This document shows positions 25,782-34,784 of a stretch of DNA of 64,000 nucleotides, piece by piece. Position 1 is the stretch's first letter. Each line of letters begins with the position of its first letter. The notes beneath the pieces were generated by a model. That model was not told the origin of the DNA, made no database searches, and saw only the letters and a program-made list of their open reading frames with translations. The stretch is from JAUYQR01 sp050632395 (GTDB lineage: Bacteria; Pseudomonadota; Alphaproteobacteria; Rhodobacterales; Rhodobacteraceae): positions 1,612,001 through 1,676,000 of the forward strand of contig NZ_CP192600.1 of assembly GCF_050632395.1 (NCBI RefSeq), written 5' to 3'. Position numbers and translations under genes: made by a program.

Positions 25782-26051
25782 ATGGCACACAAGAAAGCAG
25801 GCGGTTCGTCCCGCAACGGTCGTGACAGCGCCGGTCGCCGTCTTGGCGTCAAGCTGTTTGGCGGCCAGGCTGCCATTCCGGGCAACATCATCGTGCGCCA
25901 GCGCGGCACCACCTGGTTCCCCGGCAATGGCGTCGGCATGGGCGTCGACCACACGATCTTCGCCACCGTCGAAGGCCGCGTGACCTTCAAGAAAGGGATG
26001 AAAGGTCGCACTTTCATTTCCGTGCTCCCTGTCCAGGAGGCAGCCGAGTAA
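25782..26051 (+). CDS. rpmA: 50S ribosomal protein L27
   Basis: 89 aa of standard length. MAHKKAGGSSRNGRDSAGRR and GNIIVRQRGTTWFPGNGVGM are diagnostic. Second gene of the rplU operon, closed by a strong terminator 30 nt downstream. GAAGGAG lies 7 nt before the ATG. Confidence 0.98.
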   Translation: MAHKKAGGSSRNGRDSAGRRLGVKLFGGQAAIPGNIIVRQRGTTWFPGNGVGMGVDHTIFATVEGRVTFKKGMKGRTFISVLPVQEAAE

Positions 26052-26080
26052 GCCGAACCTTTACAATTCAGTTGTAGATG

Positions 26081-26110
26081 GGGGATCGGCCGGAAGGCCG
26101 GTCCCCTTTT
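26081..26110 (+). terminator. Rho-independent terminator of rplU-rpmA
   Basis: An 11-bp stem (GGGGATCGGCC / GGCCGGTCCCC, one T-G pair) with a GGAA tetraloop is followed by TTTT. Confidence 0.9.
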
Positions 26111-26252
26111 CCGTTTCGGCGGCTTGGGAGGGTTGCGCCGAAATTTGAACCTGAGTTCTGCGTTGCCATGATCGCACCGCGGAACAGCCTTGAAAATGAA
26201 CGGTTGGCAGGTCACTGCACGCCACCACATGCGCTTTCAGAGGAGGGAAGCC

Positions 26253-26816
26253 ATGATGCTCGAAAAAGTCGCCGCCCCCACGGGACCCACGGCCCGGACG
26301 ATGGCAGAGATTGTCACCGACCGTTTCGTCATGCGCCCCGTGCGCCGGTCGGACACTGGTCTTTTCGCCCTTTATGCCGGCGACAAACGGGTTGCCGAAG
26401 CGACGCAAGGCATCCCCCATCCCTTGCCCCCCGGTGCTGCCGAGGCGTACGTGACCCGCGCGATGCTGACCGGCACCGACGAGGATATCTGGGTGATGGA
26501 CGGCACGCGCTCCGGTCTGGCCGAAGTGCTGGGTGTGATCTCGCTGAAAAAGATGGACCGCGCGCAATCCGAGGTCGCCTTCTGGGTGGCCCCTGCGTTC
26601 TGGAACCTCGGCATCGCGTCCGAAGCCGTGCAGGCGCTGGTCGCGGCCAACCCGCAAGGCGACAAGACGATGTTCGCCGAAGCCTTTCAGGACAACCCGC
26701 AATCCGCGCGCGTCCTGACCAACGCAGGTTTCCAATACCTCGGTGACGCCGAAAGCTTCTCCGTCGCCCGCAACGCCCGGGTGCCGACCTGGACGTATGT
26801 GAAACGGCTCGGGTAG
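26253..26816 (+). CDS. GNAT-family N-acetyltransferase (RimJ/RimL type)
   Basis: 187 aa from the ATG at 26253, with AGGAGG 6 nt upstream. The acetyl-CoA fold is recognisable: TDRFVMRPVRRSDTGLFALYA at the N-terminus, GVISLKKMDRAQSEVAFWVAPAFWNLGIASEAV in the centre, and a C-terminal ARVLTNAGFQYLG. A GNAT between rpmA and obgE is a common arrangement in Rhodobacteraceae. The acceptor is unknown; RimJ/RimL relatives acetylate protein N-termini. Confidence 0.85.
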   Translation: MMLEKVAAPTGPTARTMAEIVTDRFVMRPVRRSDTGLFALYAGDKRVAEATQGIPHPLPPGAAEAYVTRAMLTGTDEDIWVMDGTRSGLAEVLGVISLKKMDRAQSEVAFWVAPAFWNLGIASEAVQALVAANPQGDKTMFAEAFQDNPQSARVLTNAGFQYLGDAESFSVARNARVPTWTYVKRLG

Positions 26817-26895
26817 GGCAGGGCGGCTGAAACGGCCCGACCCGACCCGCCCGATGCCTGATTGAGGCCCGTCACGACAACAGGGGACGCCGGCC

Positions 26896-27798
26896 CTAAC
26901 CGGTCGGCGGCCCGCGCGGCCGTGGCACCGGCCAGATCTCTAGAACTCCGCCGATCAACACCAGCGCGCCACCGGCCAGTTCGATCGGTGACAGGCTTTC
27001 CCCGGCCAGCACCGCCGCCGAAACCGCTCCGACCAGAACCTCGACCATCAGGATGATGCCGACCCGGGCCGGTTCCAGCCGGGCAGTTGCCCAAAGGAGG
27101 CCCGCCACCGACAGGCACCACCAGACAAGTCCGGTCGCAGTGGCCAGCACGGCAGCGTGCCCAAGGTCCGCTGCGGCTATGTCGCGCGGAAAAGGTTCCA
27201 GAAACGGCGCAAGCGACAGGGCGGTCAGGCAGCCGGCAAGGGCAAAGACAAAGGTCGCCTCGGGCGGTGCAAGCGATGCTTTCGCGGCGATGCCGGTCGT
27301 TCCGATCGACCACAGGATGCCCGCCACCAGCGCCATCCATTCGCCTGCGCCCGTCGGCAGCGGCAGGTCGCCCTCCGCGCCAAGCATCAAGGCAAGGCCC
27401 GCAAGCCCCGCACCAATCGCGAAGATCCGCAGCCGGGGTGTCTCCCAGCCCATCACATACCGGGCAATCAGTGTGCTCCAGACCGGGGTGAGGAAATACA
27501 GGAGGATGATGATCGCGACCCGGCCGTACAGAAAGCCGACCGAATAAAGCGCAAAGGCCGCGCCGCCAATGGCCACTGACAGGATGCCCCCAAGGTCCGA
27601 TCGCGAAACTCCCCGCCACCGCCTCACCACTACCGGCAAAAGCAGGATGGTCGCCGCCAGCGTGATTGCAAAGGTGCCCCAGGCTCCCGGCAGGCCGGCG
27701 TCCGCAAGGATGCGCACGGGCAGCCAGTAAAAGCCCCAGAACGCGCCGGTCGCAAACACGGTCGCGGTGGCAAGCGCAATGTGTCGATCCTGCTGCAT
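26896..27798 (-). CDS. EamA/DMT-family transporter
   Basis: 300 aa with ten hydrophobic segments in two EamA repeats, the second ending GESLSPIELAGGALVLIGGVLEIW. The start at 27798 (MQQDRHIALATATVF) places the first helix directly at the N-terminus; a longer frame upstream lacks membrane or family character. Family members export metabolites or amino acids; the substrate here is unknown. Convergent with the GNAT gene. Confidence 0.85.
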   Translation of the reverse strand: MQQDRHIALATATVFATGAFWGFYWLPVRILADAGLPGAWGTFAITLAATILLLPVVVRRWRGVSRSDLGGILSVAIGGAAFALYSVGFLYGRVAIIILLYFLTPVWSTLIARYVMGWETPRLRIFAIGAGLAGLALMLGAEGDLPLPTGAGEWMALVAGILWSIGTTGIAAKASLAPPEATFVFALAGCLTALSLAPFLEPFPRDIAAADLGHAAVLATATGLVWWCLSVAGLLWATARLEPARVGIILMVEVLVGAVSAAVLAGESLSPIELAGGALVLIGGVLEIWPVPRPRGPPTG

Positions 27799-28010
27799 GC
27801 GCCCGCAGTAGCGAAGTTTCCTCCGGCGGAAAAGCACTTCCCGGCGGCAGATCACAGGGTGCGTGTTGGCATCCGGCACTGCGCCGCATCGCGCGGCATG
27901 AGGCGCTTTTGGTGCCAGCCTGGCCCCGCCCGCAGATGCGAAACGTGGGGAAACCTTAACAAGTCCCAAACTCATTTTGTAACCCATTGATATTGCTTTG
28001 CCGAAAATAT

Positions 28011-28025
28011 GTCCCACGGTGGGAC
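28011..28025. promoter_or_regulatory. Palindrome GTCCCAC-G-GTGGGAC upstream of obgE
   Basis: A perfect 15-bp palindrome 79 nt before the obgE start. The same palindrome with a C centre recurs at 35526-35540. Possibly an operator. Confidence 0.45.
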
Positions 28026-28104
28026 ACTGCTTGCCCGTCTGCTTGAGCATCGCTCTCGCTTCCTGTATCCCCTATCCCTTGATCCTTCCCGAAAGCCCGC
28101 TCCG

Positions 28105-29127
28105 ATGAAATTCCTCGACCTCGCCAAAGTCTACATCCGCTCCGGCGGCGGCGGCGGCGGCTGCGTCTCCTTCCGGCGCGAGAAGTTCGTTGAATTCGGC
28201 GGCCCCGACGGCGGCGACGGCGGCAACGGCGGCTCGGTCTGGGCCGAAGCGGTTGAAGGGCTGAACACCCTGATCGACTATCGCTACCAGCAGCATTTCT
28301 TCGCCAAGTCCGGCCAGCCCGGCATGGGCAGCCAGCGCACCGGCAAGACCGGCGAGGACATCGTCCTGAAGGTTCCCCTCGGCACCGAGATCCTCGATGA
28401 GGATCAGGAAACCGTGCTGGCCGACCTCGTCAAGGTGGGCGACCGCGTTCTCCTCGCTCAGGGTGGCAACGGTGGCTGGGGCAACCTGCGGTTCAAATCT
28501 TCCACCAACCGCGCCCCCGCCCGCGCCAACCCCGGCCAGGAGGGGATCGAGCGCACCATCTGGCTGCGCCTGAAGCTGATCGCGGATGCGGGCCTCGTCG
28601 GCCTGCCCAACGCCGGCAAATCCACCTTCCTCGCCGCCGTGTCGAACGCCCGGCCGAAGATTGCCGATTATCCGTTCACCACCCTCGTCCCCAACCTCGG
28701 CGTGGTGGGCATCGACGGGGCCGAATTCGTCATGGCTGACATTCCCGGCCTGATCGAGGGCGCGAGCGAGGGCAGGGGCCTTGGCACCCAGTTCCTCGCC
28801 CACGTCGAACGCTGCAAGGTGCTTTTGCACCTTGTCGATGGAACGTCGTCTACCATCACCAAGGACTACCGCACCATCGTGACCGAGTTGGAGGCCTATT
28901 CCGACATCCTGGGCGACAAGGCCCGGATCGTGGCGCTGAACAAGTGCGATGCGCTGGATGCCAAGACGATCTCCACCCGCCGCAAGGCGCTTGAGAAAGC
29001 CAGCGGCGGGCCGGTCCACGTGATCTCGGGTGTCTCGGGGCAGGGGCTGCAAGATACCCTCCGCGCTATCCGCACCGCGATCATCGGCGAGACGCCGAAG
29101 GTCGAGGAGGGGCCGTGGCAGCCCTGA
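28105..29127 (+). CDS. obgE: Obg-family GTPase
   Basis: 340 aa. The N-terminal glycine-rich Obg domain (YIRSGGGGGGCVSFRREKF, GGPDGGDGGNGG) is followed by a GTPase domain with G1 GLPNAGKST, the switch region DYPFTTLVPNLG, G3 DIPGLIEGA, G4 NKCD and G5 SGVSGQG. Obg acts in 50S assembly and growth control. The ATG at 28105 is the family start. The 3' end overlaps proB by 13 nt, giving an obgE-proB-proA operon. Confidence 0.97.
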   Translation: MKFLDLAKVYIRSGGGGGGCVSFRREKFVEFGGPDGGDGGNGGSVWAEAVEGLNTLIDYRYQQHFFAKSGQPGMGSQRTGKTGEDIVLKVPLGTEILDEDQETVLADLVKVGDRVLLAQGGNGGWGNLRFKSSTNRAPARANPGQEGIERTIWLRLKLIADAGLVGLPNAGKSTFLAAVSNARPKIADYPFTTLVPNLGVVGIDGAEFVMADIPGLIEGASEGRGLGTQFLAHVERCKVLLHLVDGTSSTITKDYRTIVTELEAYSDILGDKARIVALNKCDALDAKTISTRRKALEKASGGPVHVISGVSGQGLQDTLRAIRTAIIGETPKVEEGPWQP

Positions 29128-30242
29128 AGCCCCTTACCGCGCCGGATATTCGCGACGCCAAACGCCTTGTCGTCAAGATCGGGTCGGCGCTGCTGGTCGA
29201 CCGTATCCACGGTCTGAAGCTGGATTGGCTGGGCGCGCTGGCGCTTGACGTGGTCGAGGCGCGCCGCCGGGGCTGTGATGTCGTGATCGTTTCGTCCGGC
29301 TCAATCGCGCTTGGCCGCAAGGTTCTTGGCCTTGGCGACGGCGTCCTGACGCTGGAACAAGCGCAGGCGGCCGCGGCGGTCGGGCAGATCCGTCTTGCCC
29401 GGGCCTACGAGGAAGTGCTTGCGCCCCACGGCATCACCACCGGCCAGGTGCTGGTGACGCTGGAGGACACCACCGACCGCCGCCGCTATCTGAATTCCCG
29501 CGCGACGATGGAAACGCTGCTCGGATTTGGGGTGGTTCCCATCGTCAACGAGAACGACACCGTTGCCACGGACGAGATCCGCTTTGGCGACAACGACCGC
29601 CTTGCGGCGCAGATCGCGGTTACCGTGGGCGCAGATCACTTGATCCTGCTCAGCGATGTCGACGGGTTCTATTCGGCCAACCCGAAGGAAGACCCCACCG
29701 CCCAACGGTTCGATCTGGTCGAGGCGATTACACCCGAAATCGAGGCGATGGCGGGCGATCCGATCTCGGGCCTGTCAAAGGGCGGGATGAAGACCAAGCT
29801 TATGGCTGCAAAGACCGCTGTTGCGGGCGGCTGCGCGATGGCGATCATGGAAGGCTCTACCCTTCGTCCGCTTACGGCTCTGGCAAACGGTGCCGCGCGG
29901 ACATGGTTCGTGGCGCAGGGCGACCCGCAAGCCGCGCGGAAGCGCTGGATCAACGCGATGAAGCCGAAGGGCGAGCTGCACCTTGATGCCGGTGCCGTAG
30001 CCGCGCTGCGGGCAGGCAAGTCGCTGCTGCCCGCAGGGGTAAGGTCGGTGTCGGGCACGTTCGGTCGCGGCGAGCCGGTCGCGATTCTAAGCCCCGATGG
30101 TGCGGTTTTGGGCAAGGGCCTCGTGCGCTACACTGCGCAAGAGGCGCGAGCGATCGCGGGCCACAAATCGGGCGAGATCGAGGGGATTCTCGGCTATGCC
30201 GGGCGCGCTGCGCTGGTCCACCGCGATGACATGGTGATCTAG
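29115..30242 (+). CDS. proB: Glutamate 5-kinase
   Basis: 375 aa, first step of proline synthesis. The amino-acid kinase domain (RLVVKIGSALLVD, VSSGSIALGRKVLG, NENDTVATDEIRFGDNDRLAA, GGMKTKLMAAKTA) is followed by a C-terminal PUA domain from about residue 275. The start is a GTG at 29115 inside the obgE end; no ATG fits the conserved N-terminus. proA follows after 14 bp. Confidence 0.96.
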   Translation: MAALKPLTAPDIRDAKRLVVKIGSALLVDRIHGLKLDWLGALALDVVEARRRGCDVVIVSSGSIALGRKVLGLGDGVLTLEQAQAAAAVGQIRLARAYEEVLAPHGITTGQVLVTLEDTTDRRRYLNSRATMETLLGFGVVPIVNENDTVATDEIRFGDNDRLAAQIAVTVGADHLILLSDVDGFYSANPKEDPTAQRFDLVEAITPEIEAMAGDPISGLSKGGMKTKLMAAKTAVAGGCAMAIMEGSTLRPLTALANGAARTWFVAQGDPQAARKRWINAMKPKGELHLDAGAVAALRAGKSLLPAGVRSVSGTFGRGEPVAILSPDGAVLGKGLVRYTAQEARAIAGHKSGEIEGILGYAGRAALVHRDDMVI

Positions 30243-30256
30243 GCGAGGATGCTGGA

Positions 30257-31516
30257 ATGGACGGGCAAATCTCGGATCTGATGGCCGAAATCGGCGCCAA
30301 GGCCCGCGCGGCTGCGGCCGAACTGGCCTATGCCAAGCAGGAACGCAAGTATGCGGCCTTGATCGGCGCTGCCGATGCCGTCTGGGCGCAGCGTGAGGCA
30401 ATCCTTGATGCCAATTGCGAGGACATCGCTTACGGCGAGGAAAAAGGCCTGACGGCGGCGATGATCGACCGGTTACGGCTTGATGATCATCGTCTGCGCG
30501 GCATCGTCGACAGCCTGCGCACCATCGCCGAACAGCCCGATCCTGTGGGCCGCGTGCTGGCCGAGTGGGACCGCCCCTCGGGCCTGCACATCAAGCGGGT
30601 ATCCACCCCGCTTGGCGTCATCGGGGTGATCTATGAAAGCCGCCCGAACGTGACGGCAGACGCAGGCGCGCTGTGTCTGAAGGCTGGCAACGCCGTCATT
30701 CTTCGCGGCGGATCGGAGAGCTTTCATTCCTCCACCGCCATCCATGCCTGCATGGTCGAAGGGTTGAGACAAGCGGGCCTGCCAGAAGACGCGATCCAGC
30801 TGATCCCGACCCGCGACCGCGAGATGGTGACAGCGATGCTGCATGCGACAGAGTATCTGGACGTCATCGTGCCGCGTGGTGGCAAGGGTCTGGTGGGCCT
30901 AGTCCAGCGCGAGGCGCGGGTGCCGGTATTTGCGCATCTGGAAGGCATCTGCCACGTCTACGCTGACCGTGACGCCGATCTGGAAAAGGCGCGCCGCGTT
31001 GTCCTGAATGCCAAGACCCGGCGCACCGGGGTGTGCGGATCGGCGGAATGCCTGTTGATCGACTGGCAGTTCTACACCAAGCATGGCGCGGTCCTGATCG
31101 AAGACCTGATGAAAGCCGGGGTCGAGGTTCGGGCAGAGGGCGAGCTTTTGAAGATCCCCGGAACCGTCAAGGCTGCACCTGACGATTTTGGCCGCGAGTT
31201 TCTGGACATGATCATCGCGGCGAAACTGGTCGATGGCGTCGACGAAGCGATTGCCCACATCCGCCGCTATGGCAGCAACCATACCGAAAGCATCCTGACC
31301 GAAAACGACGCTACCGCTGACCGTTTCTTCGAGCGTCTGGATTCGGCCATCCTGATGCGTAACGCCTCCACCCAGTTTGCGGATGGAGGCGAATTCGGCA
31401 TGGGTGCCGAAATAGGCATCGCCACCGGCAAGATGCATGCGCGCGGCCCGGTGGGCGCCGAGCAGTTGACCAGTTTCAAGTATATTGTCACCGGAAACGG
31501 AACAATCAGAAGCTAA
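30257..31516 (+). CDS. proA: Gamma-glutamyl phosphate reductase
   Basis: 419 aa, second step of proline synthesis, reducing glutamyl-5-phosphate with NADPH. The aldehyde-dehydrogenase fold shows VIYESRPNVTADAGALCLKAGNA and the catalytic cysteine region KTRRTGVCGSAECLL. The C-terminus EQLTSFKYIVTGNGTIR is typical. Its last 11 nt overlap the convergent chpT gene. Confidence 0.96.
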   Translation: MDGQISDLMAEIGAKARAAAAELAYAKQERKYAALIGAADAVWAQREAILDANCEDIAYGEEKGLTAAMIDRLRLDDHRLRGIVDSLRTIAEQPDPVGRVLAEWDRPSGLHIKRVSTPLGVIGVIYESRPNVTADAGALCLKAGNAVILRGGSESFHSSTAIHACMVEGLRQAGLPEDAIQLIPTRDREMVTAMLHATEYLDVIVPRGGKGLVGLVQREARVPVFAHLEGICHVYADRDADLEKARRVVLNAKTRRTGVCGSAECLLIDWQFYTKHGAVLIEDLMKAGVEVRAEGELLKIPGTVKAAPDDFGREFLDMIIAAKLVDGVDEAIAHIRRYGSNHTESILTENDATADRFFERLDSAILMRNASTQFADGGEFGMGAEIGIATGKMHARGPVGAEQLTSFKYIVTGNGTIRS

Positions 31517-32102
31517 GTCGGATCGTTGTTTCCTTTATGTCGACAATCAAGCTGCGCCCCTGACGGTCAAGCTCGCCCGGAACCAGCCCGAAATGTACGT
31601 GCCCCGCGCCAAGCTCGGCAGGTGCCTCTTGCTGGGCGATCGCATCCCATAGCGCCGCATCCAGCTTCAGTCTTGGCGCCTCGGCCGCCATCCGCCAGCC
31701 ATTGTCATCGCGGTCAACCTGCACCCGCCCCCCGTAAGCCATCGCCGTCTCAAGGCATTGCAGCATCAGGAACGCCAGACGCACCTCACGCCGCGACAGG
31801 TCTGCTGGTGTGTTCCACGCATAAATCAGCCGGGTTCCACGCGTGATATCGGTCAGAATCGAGATCACTTCGGTCTTTGCGATCCGTTGGTCGCTGGACG
31901 CAACGCCGTAGGCCACCCGGAAGAAACGGATGCGCGCGTTGGCGTTGGCCACACTTTCCGCGATCAGCGCAAGTTCCGGGCTGGAGCCTTCGTTATCCAT
32001 TTGCATCAGTTCCACCCCATTGCCGATGGCACCGATCGGGCTGATAAGGTCGTGGCAGATACGAGAGCCGATCATGGCGGCAAAGTCGGGTTTTTCCTGC
32101 AT
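31506..32102 (-). CDS. chpT: Histidine phosphotransferase ChpT
   Basis: 198 aa from the ATG at 32102; the frame is open further upstream but enters the divergent DUF3553 gene. The phosphoacceptor helix reads SRICHDLISPIGAIGNGVEL, and a degenerate HATPase-like C-terminal half follows. ChpT passes phosphate from the CckA kinase to CtrA and CpdR in alphaproteobacteria; in Rhodobacteraceae the pathway influences motility and gene-transfer agents. It overlaps the proA end by 11 nt in convergent orientation. Confidence 0.87.
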   Translation of the reverse strand: MQEKPDFAAMIGSRICHDLISPIGAIGNGVELMQMDNEGSSPELALIAESVANANARIRFFRVAYGVASSDQRIAKTEVISILTDITRGTRLIYAWNTPADLSRREVRLAFLMLQCLETAMAYGGRVQVDRDDNGWRMAAEAPRLKLDAALWDAIAQQEAPAELGAGHVHFGLVPGELDRQGRSLIVDIKETTIRLSF

Positions 32103-32129
32103 AATGGGTCCGATGAAAGTTGGGTTGAA

Positions 32130-32303
32130 ATGAATGCTCTGTTGGAGCCGGGAATGGTCGTGCGGCATCCGGGGATGCCGGGCTGGGGGCTGGGTCAGGT
32201 ACAGTCCAATATTGGCGGCCGTGTTACAGTTAATTTCGAACACGCGGGGAAGGTTGTCATAGACAGCAAGCAGATTACCCTTGAACGCGTTTTCGGTCAC
32301 TGA
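32130..32303 (+). CDS. Small DUF3553 protein
   Basis: 57 aa. PGMVVRHPGMPGWGLGQVQS, then GGRVTVNFEHAGKVVIDS. This is the compact Tudor/SH3-like DUF3553 fold seen next to chpT in related genomes. It starts 27 nt from the divergent chpT start, so the two share a very short promoter region. Function unknown; nucleic-acid or protein binding is suggested by the fold only. Confidence 0.78.
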   Translation: MNALLEPGMVVRHPGMPGWGLGQVQSNIGGRVTVNFEHAGKVVIDSKQITLERVFGH

Positions 32304-32433
32304 CACGTATTGTGTGTAGTTATCTTTTCAACTCAACTGCTGGACGAAAAGCGGAAAAGTTCGCTTGGCTTGCGCGTTGCAATGATGCAGGCCTTTGCAT
32401 AGATCGGTCCGATCAACCCCGCGAGCCTTGCCC

Positions 32434-33219
32434 ATGAGCGCCGAAGACCCGCCGATTGTCCTTCGCCTGGCGGCAAGCGAGGCTGACCTGCTGTCGGCCC
32501 AACGACTGCGCTACGAGGTTTTCATCGAAGAACTTGGCGGCGACGGTCCCCTTGTCGACCATGCCAAACGGCTTGAGCGGGATGCCTTCGACCCGTTTTT
32601 CGACCATCTGGTGTTGGTTGACCGCCGGCGCGACCCTACAACGCTGACCCATGTGATCGGCGCATATCGGGTGCTGCCCAGCGATCGTCGCGCCGCTGCC
32701 GGGCGGTTTTATTCTGAGTCTGAATTTGATCTTGGCCCGCTGTTGAATTCTGGCCGCAAGCTGCTCGAACTGGGTCGGTCCTGCGTGCACCGCGACCATC
32801 GCGGCGGCACTGCCATGTTCCACCTGTGGAACGGTCTAGCCGAGTATGTCCTTGAGCGCGGTATCGAAATCCTGTTCGGTGCGGCCAGCTTTCATGGCAC
32901 TGACAGCGCAGCTCTTGCCGCACCCCTGTCATGGCTGCACCACCACCACCTTGCCCCCCCGGCCTTGCGCGTGCGCGCCCTGCCGCCAAACCGGCAGGAA
33001 ATGAACCTGATCCCGGCCGACCAGCTTGACCGCAAGGCTGCACTTGCCGCGACACCCGCGCTTATCAAGGCCTATCTGCGCCTTGGCGGCTTCGTCTCGG
33101 ACGGGGCGTGGGTCGATCACGCGTTCAACACCACGGACGTTTGTCTTGTGATGAACACGACGGAAATGTCGGCACGGCACCGCGAGTTCTACCTTCGCAA
33201 GAAGGGCCAGCCGCAATGA
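32434..33219 (+). CDS. olsB: L-ornithine N-acyltransferase (ornithine lipid synthesis)
   Basis: 261 aa from the ATG at 32434. The GNAT-like acyl-ACP-dependent fold shows RLRYEVFIEELGGDG, RDAFDPFFDHLVLVD, GRKLLELGRSCVHRDHRGG and the C-terminal WVDHAFNTTDVCLVM, all typical of OlsB. It makes lyso-ornithine lipid from ornithine and 3-hydroxyacyl-ACP. The stop overlaps the olsA start (ATGA). The Shine-Dalgarno is weak; a TTG 13 codons upstream is an alternative start. Confidence 0.88.
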   Translation: MSAEDPPIVLRLAASEADLLSAQRLRYEVFIEELGGDGPLVDHAKRLERDAFDPFFDHLVLVDRRRDPTTLTHVIGAYRVLPSDRRAAAGRFYSESEFDLGPLLNSGRKLLELGRSCVHRDHRGGTAMFHLWNGLAEYVLERGIEILFGAASFHGTDSAALAAPLSWLHHHHLAPPALRVRALPPNRQEMNLIPADQLDRKAALAATPALIKAYLRLGGFVSDGAWVDHAFNTTDVCLVMNTTEMSARHREFYLRKKGQPQ

Positions 33220-34034
33220 ACTGGTCCGAGGTAGCGCCACCGGCCAGCCGGATCGGATTGCTTGGCTGGCTGCGCGTCGTGGTGCGGGCGCCGGTCCTAG
33301 CGGTCATCACCTACGGCGGGCTTGTCGTGTTGCTGTTGGTCCGCATGGTTGAATGGCCGCTGTTCGGGCAGTCGCGGCCGATAACCCCCTATATCACGCA
33401 AGCCGTCTGCCGGGCTGGACTGATCATTCTTGGCCTGCGGTTGGTCGTGACCGGCCTGCCGATGACCGCAAAGGGCGCGGTCGTGGCCAACCATTCCAGC
33501 TGGCTTGACATCTTTGCCTTGAACGCGGCGCAGCGGGTGTATTTCGTTGCCAAATCCGAGGTCAGCGGTTGGCCGGGCATCGGCTGGCTGGCCCGCGCGA
33601 CTGGAACCGTGTTCATCACCCGAAAGGGTCAGGAAGCGAAACGACAGCAACAGCTTTTCGAAGAAAGACTGCGCTCAGGTCATCGGCTTTTGTTCTTTCC
33701 CGAAGGCACCAGCACCGATGCGATCCGGGTGCTGCCCTTCAAATCGACGCTGTTTCAGGCGTTTTTCTCGGAAGGCTTGCGCCACGAGATGCACATCCAG
33801 CCGGTGACGGTCATCTTCACAGCACCAAAGGGGCAGGACCCCCGGTTTTACGGCTGGTGGGGCGACATGGATTTCGCCGGGCACCTGCTGAAGATGCTAT
33901 CCGCGTCGCGGCGAGGCCGGGTGGAGGTGGTGTTTCACCCCGAGGTTCCGGTCGAAGCCTTTGAGAACCGGAAGGTTCTTGCGGCCTATTGCGAACGGGT
34001 GATCCGAACCGCCCACGCCGGCGCGGTCGCCTGA
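33216..34034 (+). CDS. olsA: Lyso-ornithine lipid O-acyltransferase (PlsC family)
   Basis: 272 aa. Membrane segments lie at about residues 25-50 and 65-85, then come the PlsC motifs NHSSWLD (HX4D), TGTVFITRKG and FFPEGTSTD. As the immediate partner of olsB it is expected to complete ornithine lipid, a phosphorus-free membrane lipid. Alternatively it could act as a general 1-acylglycerol-3-phosphate acyltransferase. Confidence 0.88.
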   Translation: MNWSEVAPPASRIGLLGWLRVVVRAPVLAVITYGGLVVLLLVRMVEWPLFGQSRPITPYITQAVCRAGLIILGLRLVVTGLPMTAKGAVVANHSSWLDIFALNAAQRVYFVAKSEVSGWPGIGWLARATGTVFITRKGQEAKRQQQLFEERLRSGHRLLFFPEGTSTDAIRVLPFKSTLFQAFFSEGLRHEMHIQPVTVIFTAPKGQDPRFYGWWGDMDFAGHLLKMLSASRRGRVEVVFHPEVPVEAFENRKVLAAYCERVIRTAHAGAVA

Positions 34035-34037
34035 CCC

Positions 34038-34658
34038 TTAGCCAAGCGGCGCGATCAGCGCCTTGAGCGCGGCAACAGCGTCATCGGTCGACCAGATTTC
34101 CTCACCCACGCCAAAGAAATCGGTCACCGGGCCGAACTTTGCCACCAGTTCGGCTGTCAGCGCGCCTTCTGCAATGACTGGAACCTCGATCACCTGCGAC
34201 CACCATTCGAACACGTCGAATTCGACCTGCGAGCCGTCACCGAGCGTGGTGGCGCCGATCGGGCCGAAGGCGACATAATCGGCGCCTGCCTCGCCCGCCG
34301 ACATGCCTTCATGCCGGCTTGTGCCGCAGAAGGCGCCGACGATGGCATCAGCGCCAAGGTCCTTGCGGGCTTTCCTGACCGTCCGCGCACCGTCCAGAAG
34401 GTGCACGCCGTCAAGGCCCAGCCGTTCGACCATCAGGATGTGGGTGTCGATGACGATGGCGACGTCGCGGGCGTGGGCAACCTCGCGGCAGGCATCGGCG
34501 GCGCGCGAGAGGGTGTCTTCGTCACGGGTGGCCAGCGAAAGGCGCACGCAGGCGATGTCGACTGCGTCAAGAACGGCGGCGAGGCGGTTAGGGAAAACCT
34601 CCAGCTCGAACGCTGGCGGGGTGATCAGGGTGATCTGCGGGCGGTCTTCAGCGGCCAT
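34038..34658 (-). CDS. Thiamine-phosphate-synthase family protein
   Basis: 206 aa with a TIM-barrel pattern of the ThiE/TenI family: ACVRLSLATRDEDTL, VIDTHILMVERLGLDGVHL, GAFCGTSRHEGMSAGEAGADYVAFGP, then VPVIAEGALTAE. The ThiE pyrophosphate-binding residues are only partly recognisable, so a thiamine phosphate synthase paralog without proven activity is safer than thiE proper. It is convergent with olsA, 3 bp apart. Confidence 0.72.
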   Translation of the reverse strand: MAAEDRPQITLITPPAFELEVFPNRLAAVLDAVDIACVRLSLATRDEDTLSRAADACREVAHARDVAIVIDTHILMVERLGLDGVHLLDGARTVRKARKDLGADAIVGAFCGTSRHEGMSAGEAGADYVAFGPIGATTLGDGSQVEFDVFEWWSQVIEVPVIAEGALTAELVAKFGPVTDFFGVGEEIWSTDDAVAALKALIAPLG

Positions 34659-34784
34659 GACGGGCTCCGGCTATAGGTCGCCGCCCGTCTAGCAGCCTTT
34701 GCCGGGCTTGGCTACCGGATGGCCGTGGCTTGTCTGAACCGCCGGGGCGGCGTATCAGGCGGCGTTCCTTGCAGCAGGTGACCG

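Noticed and set aside
28105..28250. GGC-rich tandem-like repeats at the start of obgE
   Set aside because: They encode the conserved glycine-rich Obg domain, so they are explained by the protein.
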